In this document: positions 1 to 7,312 of the stretch, piece by piece | Layout: each line of letters begins with the position of its first letter | Position numbering within the stretch: the first letter of the stretch is position 1 | From: PMNU01 sp035479375 | GTDB taxonomy: Bacteria; Patescibacteriota; Saccharimonadia; Saccharimonadales; UBA4665 | DNA: 54,870 nt | Assembly (NCBI GenBank): GCA_035479375.1 | Contig: DATIIT010000010.1 | Coordinates: 1-54,870 of the forward strand | Direction: 5' to 3' | Notes under the pieces: model-generated | What the model was told of the DNA's origin: nothing | Database searches by the model: none | What the model saw: the letters and a program-made list of their open reading frames with translations, nothing else | Translations under genes and position numbers: made by a program

Positions 1-39
1 CCCCCCCCGCCCAAACACCAATCAATTGCACAAAGTACC

Positions 40-68
40 TTGACAGTCATAGTAATATGACATACACT
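40..68 (+). promoter_or_regulatory. Sigma70-type promoter of the PadR/exporter operon
   Basis: A perfect -35 (TTGACA, 40-45) is followed after exactly 17 nt by a -10 (TACACT, 63-68). Transcription would start near 75, leaving a short leader with GGAG at 79-82 ahead of the ATG at 91. It is one of only three promoters in the window with a consensus -35. Confidence 0.75.
46..61. promoter_or_regulatory. Palindromic operator candidate for PadR
   Basis: GTCATA-N4-TATGAC is a perfect inverted repeat lying wholly inside the -35/-10 spacer of the promoter. PadR-family dimers typically bind such dyads and repress their own operon. That the downstream PadR binds here is inference from position and symmetry. 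Confidence 0.55.
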
Positions 69-90
69 ACACAACTGAGGAGAACAGCAC

Positions 91-420
91 ATGCACAATA
101 ACCCGCTCTCTTCCGACCTGCTCCGGGGGAATACGGACACCATCATCCTTAAGCTGCTCGCCAATGGCGACAAGTACGGCTACGAGATCACCAAGCTCGT
201 AGCGAGCAACTCTGCCGGCGAGTACGAGCTCAAGGAGGCCACGATGTATTCCAGCCTCAAGCGCCTGGAGCGCGACGGCAACATCACCTCTTATTGGGGG
301 GATGAATCCAACGGCGGCCGGAGGAAATACTACCAAATAACCGCGGCCGGACGGGCAACCTACGCCGCCAATAAACAAAGCTGGGACGACGCCAAGCGCA
401 TCCTAGATAACCTGCTTTAG
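91..420 (+). CDS. PadR family transcriptional regulator
   Basis: A 109-residue winged-helix repressor, the usual size of short PadR proteins. The family core is clear: LLRGNTDTIIL near the N-terminus, GDKYGYEI in helix 2-3, the recognition-helix segment ATMYSSLKRLERDG, and the wing GGRRKYYQIT. The C-terminal helix would form the dimer. It is the first gene of a four-gene run (PadR, HAAS-like/pentapeptide protein, ABC ATPase, ABC permease), so it most likely senses a substrate of, or a stress relieved by, the exporter. A palindrome inside its promoter suggests autorepression. The ATG is preceded by GGAG with 8 nt spacing. Ligand unknown. Confidence 0.9.
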   Translation: MHNNPLSSDLLRGNTDTIILKLLANGDKYGYEITKLVASNSAGEYELKEATMYSSLKRLERDGNITSYWGDESNGGRRKYYQITAAGRATYAANKQSWDDAKRILDNLL

Positions 421-430
421 AAGGAGACCC

Positions 431-1135
431 ATGGAACAAAAAATTGCCGACTACCTGGACCACGCCTTTGCGCCGTACGCCAACGCGCCGGGCATCGAGG
501 GCACCAAAGAGGAGCTGCTGCACGACTTGCGGGAGCGCTTCGCCGAGCTGAAGCGCGAGGGCCACAGTGACGAAGCGGCGTATGAAGCCACCATCAGCTC
601 CATTGGCGACGTGGCCGAGCTGGCCGAAGGGCAGGCCGGGGCGCTGAGCGCCCGCAAGGTAAATTTGTCGCAGCGCGATTTGCGCGGTGCCGACCTGGCT
701 GGCACCGATGCGCATGACGGCCGGTTTACCGCCTCGGCACTGCGCGGCGCCAATTTTAGTGGGGCGCGGCTGGCGGGCAGCACTTTTGCCGGCAGCGACT
801 TGCGCGATGTGGTATTTGACGGGGCCGACCTCACCGGCGCCACGTTGAGCGGCTCGGCGCTGGGCGGCGCCAGCTTTAAGGGCTGCACGCTGACAGACAC
901 CGATTTTAACACCTCTGACCTACGCGATGTGGACTTTGGCGGGCAAACGCTCAGCGGTGCCGTTTTCGACAAATCCGGCCTACGCGGCACATCTTTTAAG
1001 GGCGCCACGCTGCACAATGTTTCGTTCCGCACCACAGTCAAGCACACGTCGTTTGCCGGCGCGCGCATGGACAAGGTGACGTACGCCGAGCTCAAGGGCG
1101 GCGGCGCCAACCTGGACGATGTAACCATTATCTAA
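431..1135 (+). CDS. HAAS-like domain fused to pentapeptide repeats
   Basis: A 234-residue soluble protein of two parts. Residues 1-70 (MEQKIADYLDHAFAPY, then LHDLRERFAELKREG and AAYEATISSIGDV) resemble the helical HAAS/DUF1700 domain often encoded next to PadR regulators. Residues 75-225 are pentapeptide-like repeats of the A(D/N)LxG type (ADLAGT, ANFSGA, ADLTGA), which fold as a right-handed beta-helix. HAAS domains are normally joined to membrane segments; none is visible here. An AAGGAG Shine-Dalgarno lies 5 nt before the ATG, just after the padR stop. The role is probably signalling or scaffolding with PadR, but this is inference. Confidence 0.7.
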   Translation: MEQKIADYLDHAFAPYANAPGIEGTKEELLHDLRERFAELKREGHSDEAAYEATISSIGDVAELAEGQAGALSARKVNLSQRDLRGADLAGTDAHDGRFTASALRGANFSGARLAGSTFAGSDLRDVVFDGADLTGATLSGSALGGASFKGCTLTDTDFNTSDLRDVDFGGQTLSGAVFDKSGLRGTSFKGATLHNVSFRTTVKHTSFAGARMDKVTYAELKGGGANLDDVTII

Positions 1136-1161
1136 TTAACCGAAGCAGAAAGGGACACGAC

Positions 1162-2103
1162 ATGGCCGAAGAACCAGCCATTACTATTGAAGGCGTTAAA
1201 AAATCGTACAAAAATGTGCCCGTCCTAAAGGGCGTCAGCTTGCAGGTGCCGCGCGGCAGCATTTATGCCCTGCTCGGCTCCAACGGCGCGGGCAAAACAA
1301 CCACCATTAACATCTTGAGCACGCTGCTGCTGGCCGATGCCGGCACAGCCTGCGTCTGCGGCTTTGACGTTATGCGCCAGGCCGAAAAGGTGCGCGCCAA
1401 TATTAGCCTCACCGGCCAGTTTGCCGCGGTGGACGACATCTTGACCGGGCGCGAAAACCTGGTGATGTTTGCGCAGCTGCGCCGCTTGCCCAAGCCGGCG
1501 CGTGTGGCCAACAGCCTGCTGGACTCATTTGGGTTGCAAGACGCCGCCGACCGGCGCGTGGCAACATACTCTGGCGGCATGCGCCGGCGCCTGGACATTG
1601 CCCTGAGCCTGGTGGGCGAGCCACCCGTCATCTTTTTAGACGAGCCCACCACCGGCCTTGACCCGCAGAGCCGCAGCGCGATGTGGAAGACCATCCGCGC
1701 GCTGCGGGACAAAGGTACCACCATCTTCCTCACAACGCAATATCTGGACGAAGCCGATAGGCTGGCCGACGAAATCGCCATTTTGCACGAGGGGAAAATC
1801 GTGGTCACCGGCACGCCGGCAGAGCTGAAGCGCCAGCTGCCAGGCGGCCAAATGGAGCTCAAGCTGCGCTCCGGGGACGAACTGGCCCGCGCCCAAACGC
1901 TGCTCAAACACTACCAAACCGGCGCGGCCAGCGGCGCGCTGGTGGTGGCCACCGACGGCAGCGCCAACCAGGCCATGGACATTTTGCAAACCCTGAAGCG
2001 CGCCGGGCTGCAGGTTACCGAATTCTCACAAAAATTACCGAGCCTGGACGACGTTTTCCTAGACATCGTCTCTGGAAAACCTGCCAAAAAGGAGGAGCAA
2101 TAA
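1162..2103 (+). CDS. ABC transporter ATP-binding protein, DrrA-like
   Basis: A 313-residue nucleotide-binding subunit of an ABC-2 type exporter. Walker A is GSNGAGKT (39-46), the signature is YSGGM (136-140) followed by RRRLDIALSL, and Walker B is VIFLDEPTTGLDP (156-168). The switch region reads TTQYLDEAD, with Gln in place of the usual His, as in daunorubicin DrrA proteins. The C-terminal ~90 residues match the extra regulatory domain of that family. It overlaps the next gene by one base (TAATG), as expected for a coupled ATPase/permease pair. The substrate cannot be told from sequence; drug or lipid export is likely. Confidence 0.92.
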   Translation: MAEEPAITIEGVKKSYKNVPVLKGVSLQVPRGSIYALLGSNGAGKTTTINILSTLLLADAGTACVCGFDVMRQAEKVRANISLTGQFAAVDDILTGRENLVMFAQLRRLPKPARVANSLLDSFGLQDAADRRVATYSGGMRRRLDIALSLVGEPPVIFLDEPTTGLDPQSRSAMWKTIRALRDKGTTIFLTTQYLDEADRLADEIAILHEGKIVVTGTPAELKRQLPGGQMELKLRSGDELARAQTLLKHYQTGAASGALVVATDGSANQAMDILQTLKRAGLQVTEFSQKLPSLDDVFLDIVSGKPAKKEEQ

Positions 2104-2873
2104 TGAAAAACTTGTTTAGCGGCCTGCACGACACGGCCGTGATGTTCCGCCGCACGCTGCGCTACGCCGTGCGCAACACCGACACGTTTACCACCGTGGC
2201 CGTCATGCCAATCCTCATTATGCTGACATTTGTGTTTGTGTTTGGCAACTCTATTAAAATTGGGCCGGTGCAGCACTACATCGATTTTGTGGTGCCGGGC
2301 ATTGCCCTAATGAGCGTGGCTAACGGCATTGCCTACGCGGCGCTGCGCCTCAATAACGACATGACCAAGGGGATTATTAACCGCTTCCGCTGCCTGCCGA
2401 TCGCGCGGTCGTCTGTGCTCAACGGGCACGTGCTGACGTCGGTGGTGTTTAACCTGTTTTCGGTGGCGCTCATTATGGGCACCGCCTTCGCGCTGGGCTT
2501 CCGGCCGCACGCTGGGCTGCTGGCCTGGACAGAATTTGCTGGGCTGCTCACGCTGGTAACGGCGGCCTTGAGCTGGACGGCCATGATTTTTGGCCAGATC
2601 GCCAGCACGCCGGAGGGCGCCGGCGGGTTTAGCTACGTGGTGCTGCTGTTTTTGTTCCTGAGTTCTGCCTTTGCCCCGGCCGACGGCATGAACCGGTGGG
2701 TGCGCGCCGTGGCCAGCCACCAACCGATGACGCCGATTATCGAGACTGCACGCTCGCTGCTGCTGCACAACCGCTTAGGCGGGCAGGCTTGGGCCGCCGC
2801 GCTGTGGGGCGTGGGCATCCTGGCCGCCTCATATATAACGGCGGTGGCGATTTACAAACGCCGCGCGGTGTAG
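2103..2873 (+). CDS. ABC-2 type permease, DrrB-like
   Basis: A 256-residue integral membrane protein with about six hydrophobic segments, starting TVAVMPILIMLTFVFVFG and ending AALWGVGILAASYITAVAI. The NRFRCLPIARSSVL stretch is the cytoplasmic amphipathic element typical of DrrB/ABC-2 permeases. Its start codon overlaps the stop of the ATPase gene, so the two are translationally coupled and form one exporter. It is the last gene of the PadR operon. No clear terminator follows; the next gene is convergent. Confidence 0.9.
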   Translation: MKNLFSGLHDTAVMFRRTLRYAVRNTDTFTTVAVMPILIMLTFVFVFGNSIKIGPVQHYIDFVVPGIALMSVANGIAYAALRLNNDMTKGIINRFRCLPIARSSVLNGHVLTSVVFNLFSVALIMGTAFALGFRPHAGLLAWTEFAGLLTLVTAALSWTAMIFGQIASTPEGAGGFSYVVLLFLFLSSAFAPADGMNRWVRAVASHQPMTPIIETARSLLLHNRLGGQAWAAALWGVGILAASYITAVAIYKRRAV

Positions 2874-2903
2874 CACGGCAGTATAGCGCGCCGTCATACC
2901 GTC

Positions 2904-3362
2904 TCAGTGCTTAGAGCGGTGCGAAAAAAAGTCCATCCAAGCGTGGAAGTGGCGCTCGATGGCCGACTGCTTAGCAACCTTGGCGGCGGCCGCAGGCGCC
3001 GCGTCCTGCGCCAGGGCAACGGTGTGCGCCAGGGCAACAGATTGCGGCACAATCCACTCTGTTTCTCCCGGCGCGGCCAGGCCAAAATCCTGGCGGGCAC
3101 TGAGCTCCAGGTACTGCGGGGTGTTGTAATAATCGTTTTGGAGCTTGAGGTTATCGTTAGCCAGCTGCTGTACGGCGGTTTGCTGCTGGAGCCGCGAAAT
3201 CTGCTTTTGCAAGGCGTAATTGGTGTTGATGGCCTTTACGCCACTCCAGCTCACCAGCAGCACAATGGCCACAAACACCAGCATCCCCACGGTGCGGAGG
3301 TCTTTGAGCCGGGCAAATTCTTTGGAAGCGAGCGTTTGGTATTGTTTGATTTTGGCAAGCAT
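2904..3362 (-). CDS. FtsB/DivIC-like septum formation initiator protein
   Basis: 152 residues: a short cytoplasmic N-terminus, one membrane span (about 24-45, VGMLVFVAIVLLVSW), a coiled coil (about 50-85, rich in Q and L), then ARQDFGLAAPGETEWIVP. That last block matches the FtsB/DivIC motif that follows the coiled coil. The topology and order fit a bitopic divisome protein linking FtsL to FtsQ/DivIB. The C-terminal tail is Ala-rich. A TATAAT box (plus-strand 3374-3379) lies 11 nt before the ATG, leaving little or no leader. It is monocistronic and convergent with the exporter operon. Confidence 0.75.
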   Translation of the reverse strand: MLAKIKQYQTLASKEFARLKDLRTVGMLVFVAIVLLVSWSGVKAINTNYALQKQISRLQQQTAVQQLANDNLKLQNDYYNTPQYLELSARQDFGLAAPGETEWIVPQSVALAHTVALAQDAAPAAAAKVAKQSAIERHFHAWMDFFSHRSKH

Positions 3363-3398
3363 AGCTTGATGTGATTATATAACTTTTGGGCGGAGATC

Positions 3399-3407
3399 TG
3401 CTATACT
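3399..3407 (+). promoter_or_regulatory. Extended -10 promoter of the CAU tRNA
   Basis: TG-C-TATACT is an extended -10 element 22 nt before the mature tRNA 5' end. No good -35 is visible at the right spacing, which an extended -10 can tolerate. Confidence 0.45.
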
Positions 3408-3429
3408 TGCCTCTGTTAGCATCAATTAC

Positions 3430-3505
3430 GGGGGCGTAGCTCATCGGTTAGAGCAGGCGGCTCATAACCGCTTGGTGGTTGGTTCAACTCCAACCGCCCC
3501 CACCA
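3430..3505 (+). tRNA. tRNA with CAU anticodon (tRNA-Ile2 or elongator tRNA-Met)
   Basis: A complete cloverleaf: a 7 bp acceptor stem GGGGGCG/CGCCCCC, D-stem GCTC/GAGC, anticodon stem GGCGG/CCGCT closing loop CTCATAA, T-stem GTTGG/CCAAC with loop TTCAACT, discriminator A and encoded CCA. The 1-72 pair is G-C and the anticodon stem lacks three consecutive G-C pairs, so it is not initiator tRNA. The anticodon arm and variable region (GGCGG-CTCATAA-CCGCT-TGGTG) look more like bacterial tRNA-Ile2, whose C34 is changed to lysidine by TilS, than elongator Met. Call tRNA(CAU) with Ile2 preferred. Confidence 0.92.
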
Positions 3506-3510
3506 CCGAG

Positions 3511-3532
3511 ACAGGCCAGCGGGCCTGTTTTT
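3511..3532 (+). terminator. Intrinsic terminator after the tRNA
   Basis: A 7 bp stem ACAGGCC/GGCCTGT with a 4 nt loop, followed by TTTTT. It starts 5 nt after the CCA end and overlaps the 3' end of the convergent Nudix gene. Confidence 0.85.
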
Positions 3533-4061
3533 ATTTGCCCTCCAAAAACTCCGGAAAATACTCCCGCAGCTCATGCAGAAATCCCGGCGTAAAATCCTGT
3601 GGTTTGCTGGCGGCCAGCGCGCAGAGTTCGGCCGGCGTGAACCAGCGTAGCTCGCCAACTTCATCGGCGGCCGGCTTCACCAGCGCGCCGTGCGGCACCC
3701 GCGCCACATACACCCGCACAAACTGGTTGATGGTGCGCCCCTCGTCCTGCGTGTTAAAGCGGTAGGTTGCGACGGTTTCCAGCGGCATGCCCTGCAGCCC
3801 GGTCTCTTCGGCTAGCTCTAGCGCGGCGGTGTCGTCGTAGCCGTGGCCGGCGTCCACGTGGCCGCCCGCGGCCTGGTCCCAGCAGCCCGGGAAAGCCTTT
3901 ACCTGTACGGAGCGGCGCTGCAGCAGCATCTGCCCGCGGGCGTCTAGCACAAACACCGAGACGATGCGGTGGTACAAGCCCTTTTCCCAGACCTCAGCGG
4001 TCATGGCGGCGCCTACCTCGCGGTCATGTTCGTCTACAACGACAACGGGCGGGTAGGCCAT
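3531..4061 (-). CDS. Nudix hydrolase, isopentenyl-diphosphate-isomerase-like subgroup
   Basis: A 176-residue Nudix-fold protein. The Nudix box runs from GGHVDAG to AEETGL, but the first metal-site Glu is replaced by His (GHVDAGH) and the REL element reads LEL, so the box is degenerate while EE is kept. The flanks (YHRIVSVFVLD, LLQRRS, FPGCWDQAAGGH) resemble the IPP isomerase-like/YfcD branch rather than MutT. The substrate is unknown, possibly a nucleoside or isoprenoid diphosphate. The stop codon lies in the tRNA terminator, and the ABC permease gene follows only 3 nt upstream of the start, so it probably sits at the end of that operon. Confidence 0.85.
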   Translation of the reverse strand: MAYPPVVVVDEHDREVGAAMTAEVWEKGLYHRIVSVFVLDARGQMLLQRRSVQVKAFPGCWDQAAGGHVDAGHGYDDTAALELAEETGLQGMPLETVATYRFNTQDEGRTINQFVRVYVARVPHGALVKPAADEVGELRWFTPAELCALAASKPQDFTPGFLHELREYFPEFLEGK

Positions 4062-4064
4062 GGG

Positions 4065-4814
4065 CTACGTGGTGGCGTCACGGCGCGCAAACAGCTGCCA
4101 AGCCAGTACCAAGCCAAACGCGGCGTAGCCCAAGAATACAACTGCGCCCTTGCCTGGCGAAATGTGCGTCAGGCTCTTTTCAGCCTGCCCCACCACGGCC
4201 TGCAGTGCGTTATACGGCAAGTAGATGGCGCTCGCCTTCATGAGCAAGCCCAGGAGTTGCTCAACTACGGCCGGGATCAGGAACAGCGCCGAGATCGCCC
4301 CCACCTGCAGCCGGATAACCATGCCAAACACAAAGCCCATCGCGCTGTAGCCCCAGCCCACAAACAGCACCTGCCAAATCATGCTGGCGACGTTAGAGCG
4401 CTGCGGCACCAGGTTAAAGCCCTTAATGTGGACAGCCAGCGAGGTAAGCGCCGGCGCCAGCCCCGCAACCAGCAGGCTGAAGACCAAGGCAAAACCAGTT
4501 ACCACAACCAGCTTGGCCAAGAATGTTTTGGTGCGGCTATTGGAAGAAGTGAGCGTGTACATGATGGTGTTGTAGCGGTACTCGTGCGTCACCAGCAGCA
4601 CTGCCACCAACGAGCCGAGCGTGCCGGTAGCGATGATCGCCTCGCGGGCTTGGTCGGCCAGCATGTACGGGTTCAGAAGAGCGGCCTGCGTGGCCTTGAG
4701 GCCCGTGGCGTAGAAGGCAAAGAACACCACCAGCACCAAAGCGATGCCAGTAACCACATAGGTGGACCGCACGGTGATAATCTTGCGGAATTCAGCTTTA
4801 ATTGCGGCAAACAT
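4065..4814 (-). CDS. ABC-2 type permease
   Basis: A 249-residue membrane protein with about six hydrophobic segments, starting with TYVVTGIALVLVVFFAFYA after the cytoplasmic MFAAIKAEFRKIITVRS. This layout is typical of permeases that partner BcrA-type ATPases. LVTHEYRYNTIMYTLTSS is the conserved loop of the ABC-2 family (HEYR...T). Its ATG overlaps the stop of the ATPase gene by one base, so the pair is coupled. Likely export of a peptide, lipid or drug; substrate unknown. Confidence 0.88.
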   Translation of the reverse strand: MFAAIKAEFRKIITVRSTYVVTGIALVLVVFFAFYATGLKATQAALLNPYMLADQAREAIIATGTLGSLVAVLLVTHEYRYNTIMYTLTSSNSRTKTFLAKLVVVTGFALVFSLLVAGLAPALTSLAVHIKGFNLVPQRSNVASMIWQVLFVGWGYSAMGFVFGMVIRLQVGAISALFLIPAVVEQLLGLLMKASAIYLPYNALQAVVGQAEKSLTHISPGKGAVVFLGYAAFGLVLAWQLFARRDATT

Positions 4815-5725
4815 TAGTTTTTACCCCCTGCCTTTGTCTGGTATTCTTGGCTGTCGGCGGTTATCTCCAGGAACGCTTCTTCCAGCGAGGCGGAGTGGTT
4901 GGCCAGCTCCAGCACGGCAACGCCGGCGTCAAAGGCAGCCTTGCCGATTTGGTCGGTCTTGACGCCAGTGACGCGCAGGCCGTCACCGTGTTTTTCGTAT
5001 GCCCACGACTTACCAGCAAATAATTTTTCTAGCTTGGCAATGCTTGCCCCGCGCACAAAGACGCTGGAGTGGCTGCTGCCCGCCACCAGGTCACCCATTG
5101 AGGAGCTGGCGATGAGCTTGCCCTTGCCAATGACCACTACGTCGTCGGCCATCTGCGACATTTCGCTGAGCAGGTGGCTGGAGACAAACACGGCGTTTCC
5201 CTGGCCGGCGTAGTGCTTAATGAACTCGCGCAGCCAGGCAATGCCCTCTGGGTCGAGGCCGTTGGCCGGCTCGTCGAGCATCAGGTATTTGGGCTGCCCC
5301 AAGATGGCCGCGGCAATGCCCAGGCGCTGCGCCATGCCCAGCGAGAACTTGCCCGGGCGCTTGTCCGCGACTTCGCCCAGGCCAACGATGTCCAAAACTT
5401 CGTCAACGCGGCGCAGCGGGATGTCGCCGGCAGCGGCCAGCACCTCCAGGTGGTTGCGCGCCGTGCGGGTTGGGTGGAAGGCCTTGGCCTCCAGCAAAAT
5501 GCCTACCACGTGCGAGGGCTGGGCGTATTCGTGGAGCGGCTTGCCGTCGAAGGTGGTCGTGCCGGAGCCGCTATCCAGGCCGAGCATCAGGCGCATGGTC
5601 GTGCTCTTGCCGGCGCCGTTAGGGCCTAAGAAGCCGGTGACGCGCCCGGTCTTGGCCTCAAACGATAAATCATCGACCGCAACTTTCTTGCGGTACGTTT
5701 TGGTGAGGTGTACAGCTTTGATCAT
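4814..5725 (-). CDS. ABC transporter ATP-binding protein, BcrA-like
   Basis: 303 residues. Walker A GPNGAGKS sits near residue 35, the signature is FSLGMAQRLGIA, Walker B is YLMLDEPANGLDP, and the H-loop is VSSHLLSEM. The C-terminal ~90 residues are the variable domain seen in bacitracin/lantibiotic-type ATPases. It is the first gene of a three-gene run with the permease and the Nudix protein. A TGG-TATACT extended -10 lies 6 nt before the ATG with no Shine-Dalgarno, so the message is probably leaderless. Confidence 0.92.
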   Translation of the reverse strand: MIKAVHLTKTYRKKVAVDDLSFEAKTGRVTGFLGPNGAGKSTTMRLMLGLDSGSGTTTFDGKPLHEYAQPSHVVGILLEAKAFHPTRTARNHLEVLAAAGDIPLRRVDEVLDIVGLGEVADKRPGKFSLGMAQRLGIAAAILGQPKYLMLDEPANGLDPEGIAWLREFIKHYAGQGNAVFVSSHLLSEMSQMADDVVVIGKGKLIASSSMGDLVAGSSHSSVFVRGASIAKLEKLFAGKSWAYEKHGDGLRVTGVKTDQIGKAAFDAGVAVLELANHSASLEEAFLEITADSQEYQTKAGGKN

Positions 5726-5731
5726 GCCCCT

Positions 5732-5740
5732 AGTATACCA
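5732..5740 (-). promoter_or_regulatory. Extended -10 six nt before the BcrA-like ATPase start
   Basis: On the minus strand TGG-TATACT is followed by 6 nt and then ATG. Initiation about 7 nt after the hexamer would fall on the start codon itself, giving a leaderless mRNA. Confidence 0.6.
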
Positions 5741-5755
5741 GAGGGCGGCGGGAAA

Positions 5756-6706
5756 CTACGCGGCATTGAGCTGGGCAAGCAGGCTGGCGGTGGAGCCGGC
5801 GGCCATTAACTCCTCACGCAGCTCTTTGGCACCATCAAAGCCATTGATGTAAATTTTGCAAAACTTGTTGAGCATGGCCACCCGGCGGTCGCCCTGCTTC
5901 CAGGTGGTGGCAAACAGCTCGACGTGCTTCTTGTACAGGCCGATTTTTTGCTGGCGCGAGTAGCCCTCCCACGGGCTCTGTTCGGCAAACACAAACGGGT
6001 CCTGGAACACGCCGCGGCCAATCATGATGCCGTCCAGCTGGTATTTTTGTGCCAATTCCAGGCCCTGGGCGCGGGTTAAGACGTCGCCGTTACCCACCAC
6101 TAGCGTGCCCGGCGCCAATTTGTCGCGCAGTTTGCGCACCTCGTTAATGGCATCCCAGTGGGCGGGCACGGCGCTCATTTCGGAGCGGGTGCGGCCGTGG
6201 ATGGTGAGCATGGCCAGGTTTTGCTGCAGCAGCAGCTCCGGCCAGGTGTAATCGATGCCGTTCCAGCCTAGCCGCGTCTTGACGCTCACCGGTACGCGGC
6301 CGGCGGCACCTTCCTGCACGGCGTGGATAATCTCCAGCGCCAGCTCGCGGTTGTTGATGAGCGCGCTGCAGCAGCCGTTGCCGGTGACCACTTTTTGCGG
6401 GCAGCCCATGTTGATGTCGATGCCGGCGAAGCCCATGTCTACCAGCTCGGCCGCGGTCTTGCGGAAATTGGCCGGGTCTTTACCCCACACCTGGGCGATG
6501 ACCGGGCGCTCTTTAGGTGTGAAGCGCACTTTGCCAATGAGACGTTCGCGCCCCTCGCTTTGCAGGCCGTCCACGTTGACGAACTCGGTAAAGAAGAGGT
6601 CCGGCGGCGCACAATCGGCAATAATCTGGCGGAAGACGGTGTCGGTGACATCGTCCATTGGCGCCAGCACAAAAAACGGCCGCGGCAGCTGCGTAAGCAC
6701 ATCCAT
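5756..6706 (-). CDS. tRNA-dihydrouridine synthase
   Basis: A 316-residue FMN TIM-barrel enzyme that reduces uridines in the tRNA D-loop. Visible motifs: FMN-binding start VLAPMDDVTDTVFR, the catalytic-cysteine block INMGCPQKVV, VSVKTRLGW, LTIHGRT, VVGNGDVL and DGIMIGRGVF. The ATG at 6706 begins MDVLTQLPRPFF; a longer frame to 6928 would overlap the HIT gene and carries no family sequence. A TGG-TACAAT box ends 9 nt before the ATG. Which D-loop position it modifies cannot be told. Confidence 0.93.
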   Translation of the reverse strand: MDVLTQLPRPFFVLAPMDDVTDTVFRQIIADCAPPDLFFTEFVNVDGLQSEGRERLIGKVRFTPKERPVIAQVWGKDPANFRKTAAELVDMGFAGIDINMGCPQKVVTGNGCCSALINNRELALEIIHAVQEGAAGRVPVSVKTRLGWNGIDYTWPELLLQQNLAMLTIHGRTRSEMSAVPAHWDAINEVRKLRDKLAPGTLVVGNGDVLTRAQGLELAQKYQLDGIMIGRGVFQDPFVFAEQSPWEGYSRQQKIGLYKKHVELFATTWKQGDRRVAMLNKFCKIYINGFDGAKELREELMAAGSTASLLAQLNAA

Positions 6707-6725
6707 AAGAAGTTTATTGTACCAT

Positions 6726-7280
6726 TTATTGCTGTTTTTTGCCAGATATGGGCAAGGTGGGTAGTACGGGCGGCAGCGTGGTGCCGGCCAGCAGTTTGAG
6801 CGCCTCGTCCACCAATTGGTCGGCCTGCACTTTGAGCCCAGAAGGGAAGGTGAGCAGGCGGCGCGTCTCGGCCAGCTGCGTTTCGAGCGCCTCGCCGGAC
6901 AAGCCCATGGGCTTCCACACTGTAGCATCCTCGGGGTTGTTGCGCGGTACCAGGTGGATGTGCGCGGTCTGCACCTGGTTGCCCCACACCTGCATGGACA
7001 CTTTGCGCTTGGGGGCCAGCACCGCGGTCATGTGCGCAAACAGCAGCCGGGCGAGCGCCCACATCGCCAGATATTCGTTGAGCGGCAGTGCCTCCAGCGC
7101 CAGCTCGCGCCGGGCAATGACCAGCAGATGGTGCGGCACCACCGGCGAGTCGTCCGGCCGGACCATAAAGCGCTCGTGCACGTACAGCGACTGCGCCACC
7201 CGCGCCGGATCATCCCAAATCGCCTGGAACGGATCAGGCTTTTTGTAGCCGCCAGTAAAACCCTCGCCCGTTGCTTGCAT
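6726..7280 (-). CDS. HIT-family (histidine triad) protein
   Basis: 184 residues. The HIT core is seen in VPHHLLVIARR and in the C-terminal motif TAHIHLVPR; in the usual HxHxHxx motif the first His is replaced by Thr, while the two histidines nearer the catalytic site remain. HIT enzymes hydrolyse or transfer nucleotides (AMP-lysine, ApnA, GalT-type). The start at 7280 (MQATGEGF) was chosen because an upstream start at 7364 would overlap the neighbouring permease gene and carries no family sequence. Residues after 140 form an extra helical C-terminal extension ending GKKQQ. Confidence 0.82.
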   Translation of the reverse strand: MQATGEGFTGGYKKPDPFQAIWDDPARVAQSLYVHERFMVRPDDSPVVPHHLLVIARRELALEALPLNEYLAMWALARLLFAHMTAVLAPKRKVSMQVWGNQVQTAHIHLVPRNNPEDATVWKPMGLSGEALETQLAETRRLLTFPSGLKVQADQLVDEALKLLAGTTLPPVLPTLPISGKKQQ

Positions 7281-7312
7281 ATCCCTACGGTATAGCACGG
7301 GCGGCAAATTGT

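Noticed and set aside
1..20. Poly-C run at the start of the window
   Set aside because: Eight C residues at a window edge cannot be judged; it may be chance or an assembly end.
1263..1907. Long antisense frame opposite the DrrA-like gene
   Set aside because: High-GC coding regions give long shadow frames; it has no domain, and the sense strand has full ABC motifs.
2875..2903. ACGGC/GCCGT hairpin between convergent genes as a terminator
   Set aside because: The stem is 5 bp and no T-tract follows on either strand.
3969..4817. 282-codon plus-strand frame over the permease and Nudix genes
   Set aside because: Composition (His/Gln/Arg-rich) is that of a reverse-complement shadow; the minus strand has clear ABC-2 and Nudix motifs.
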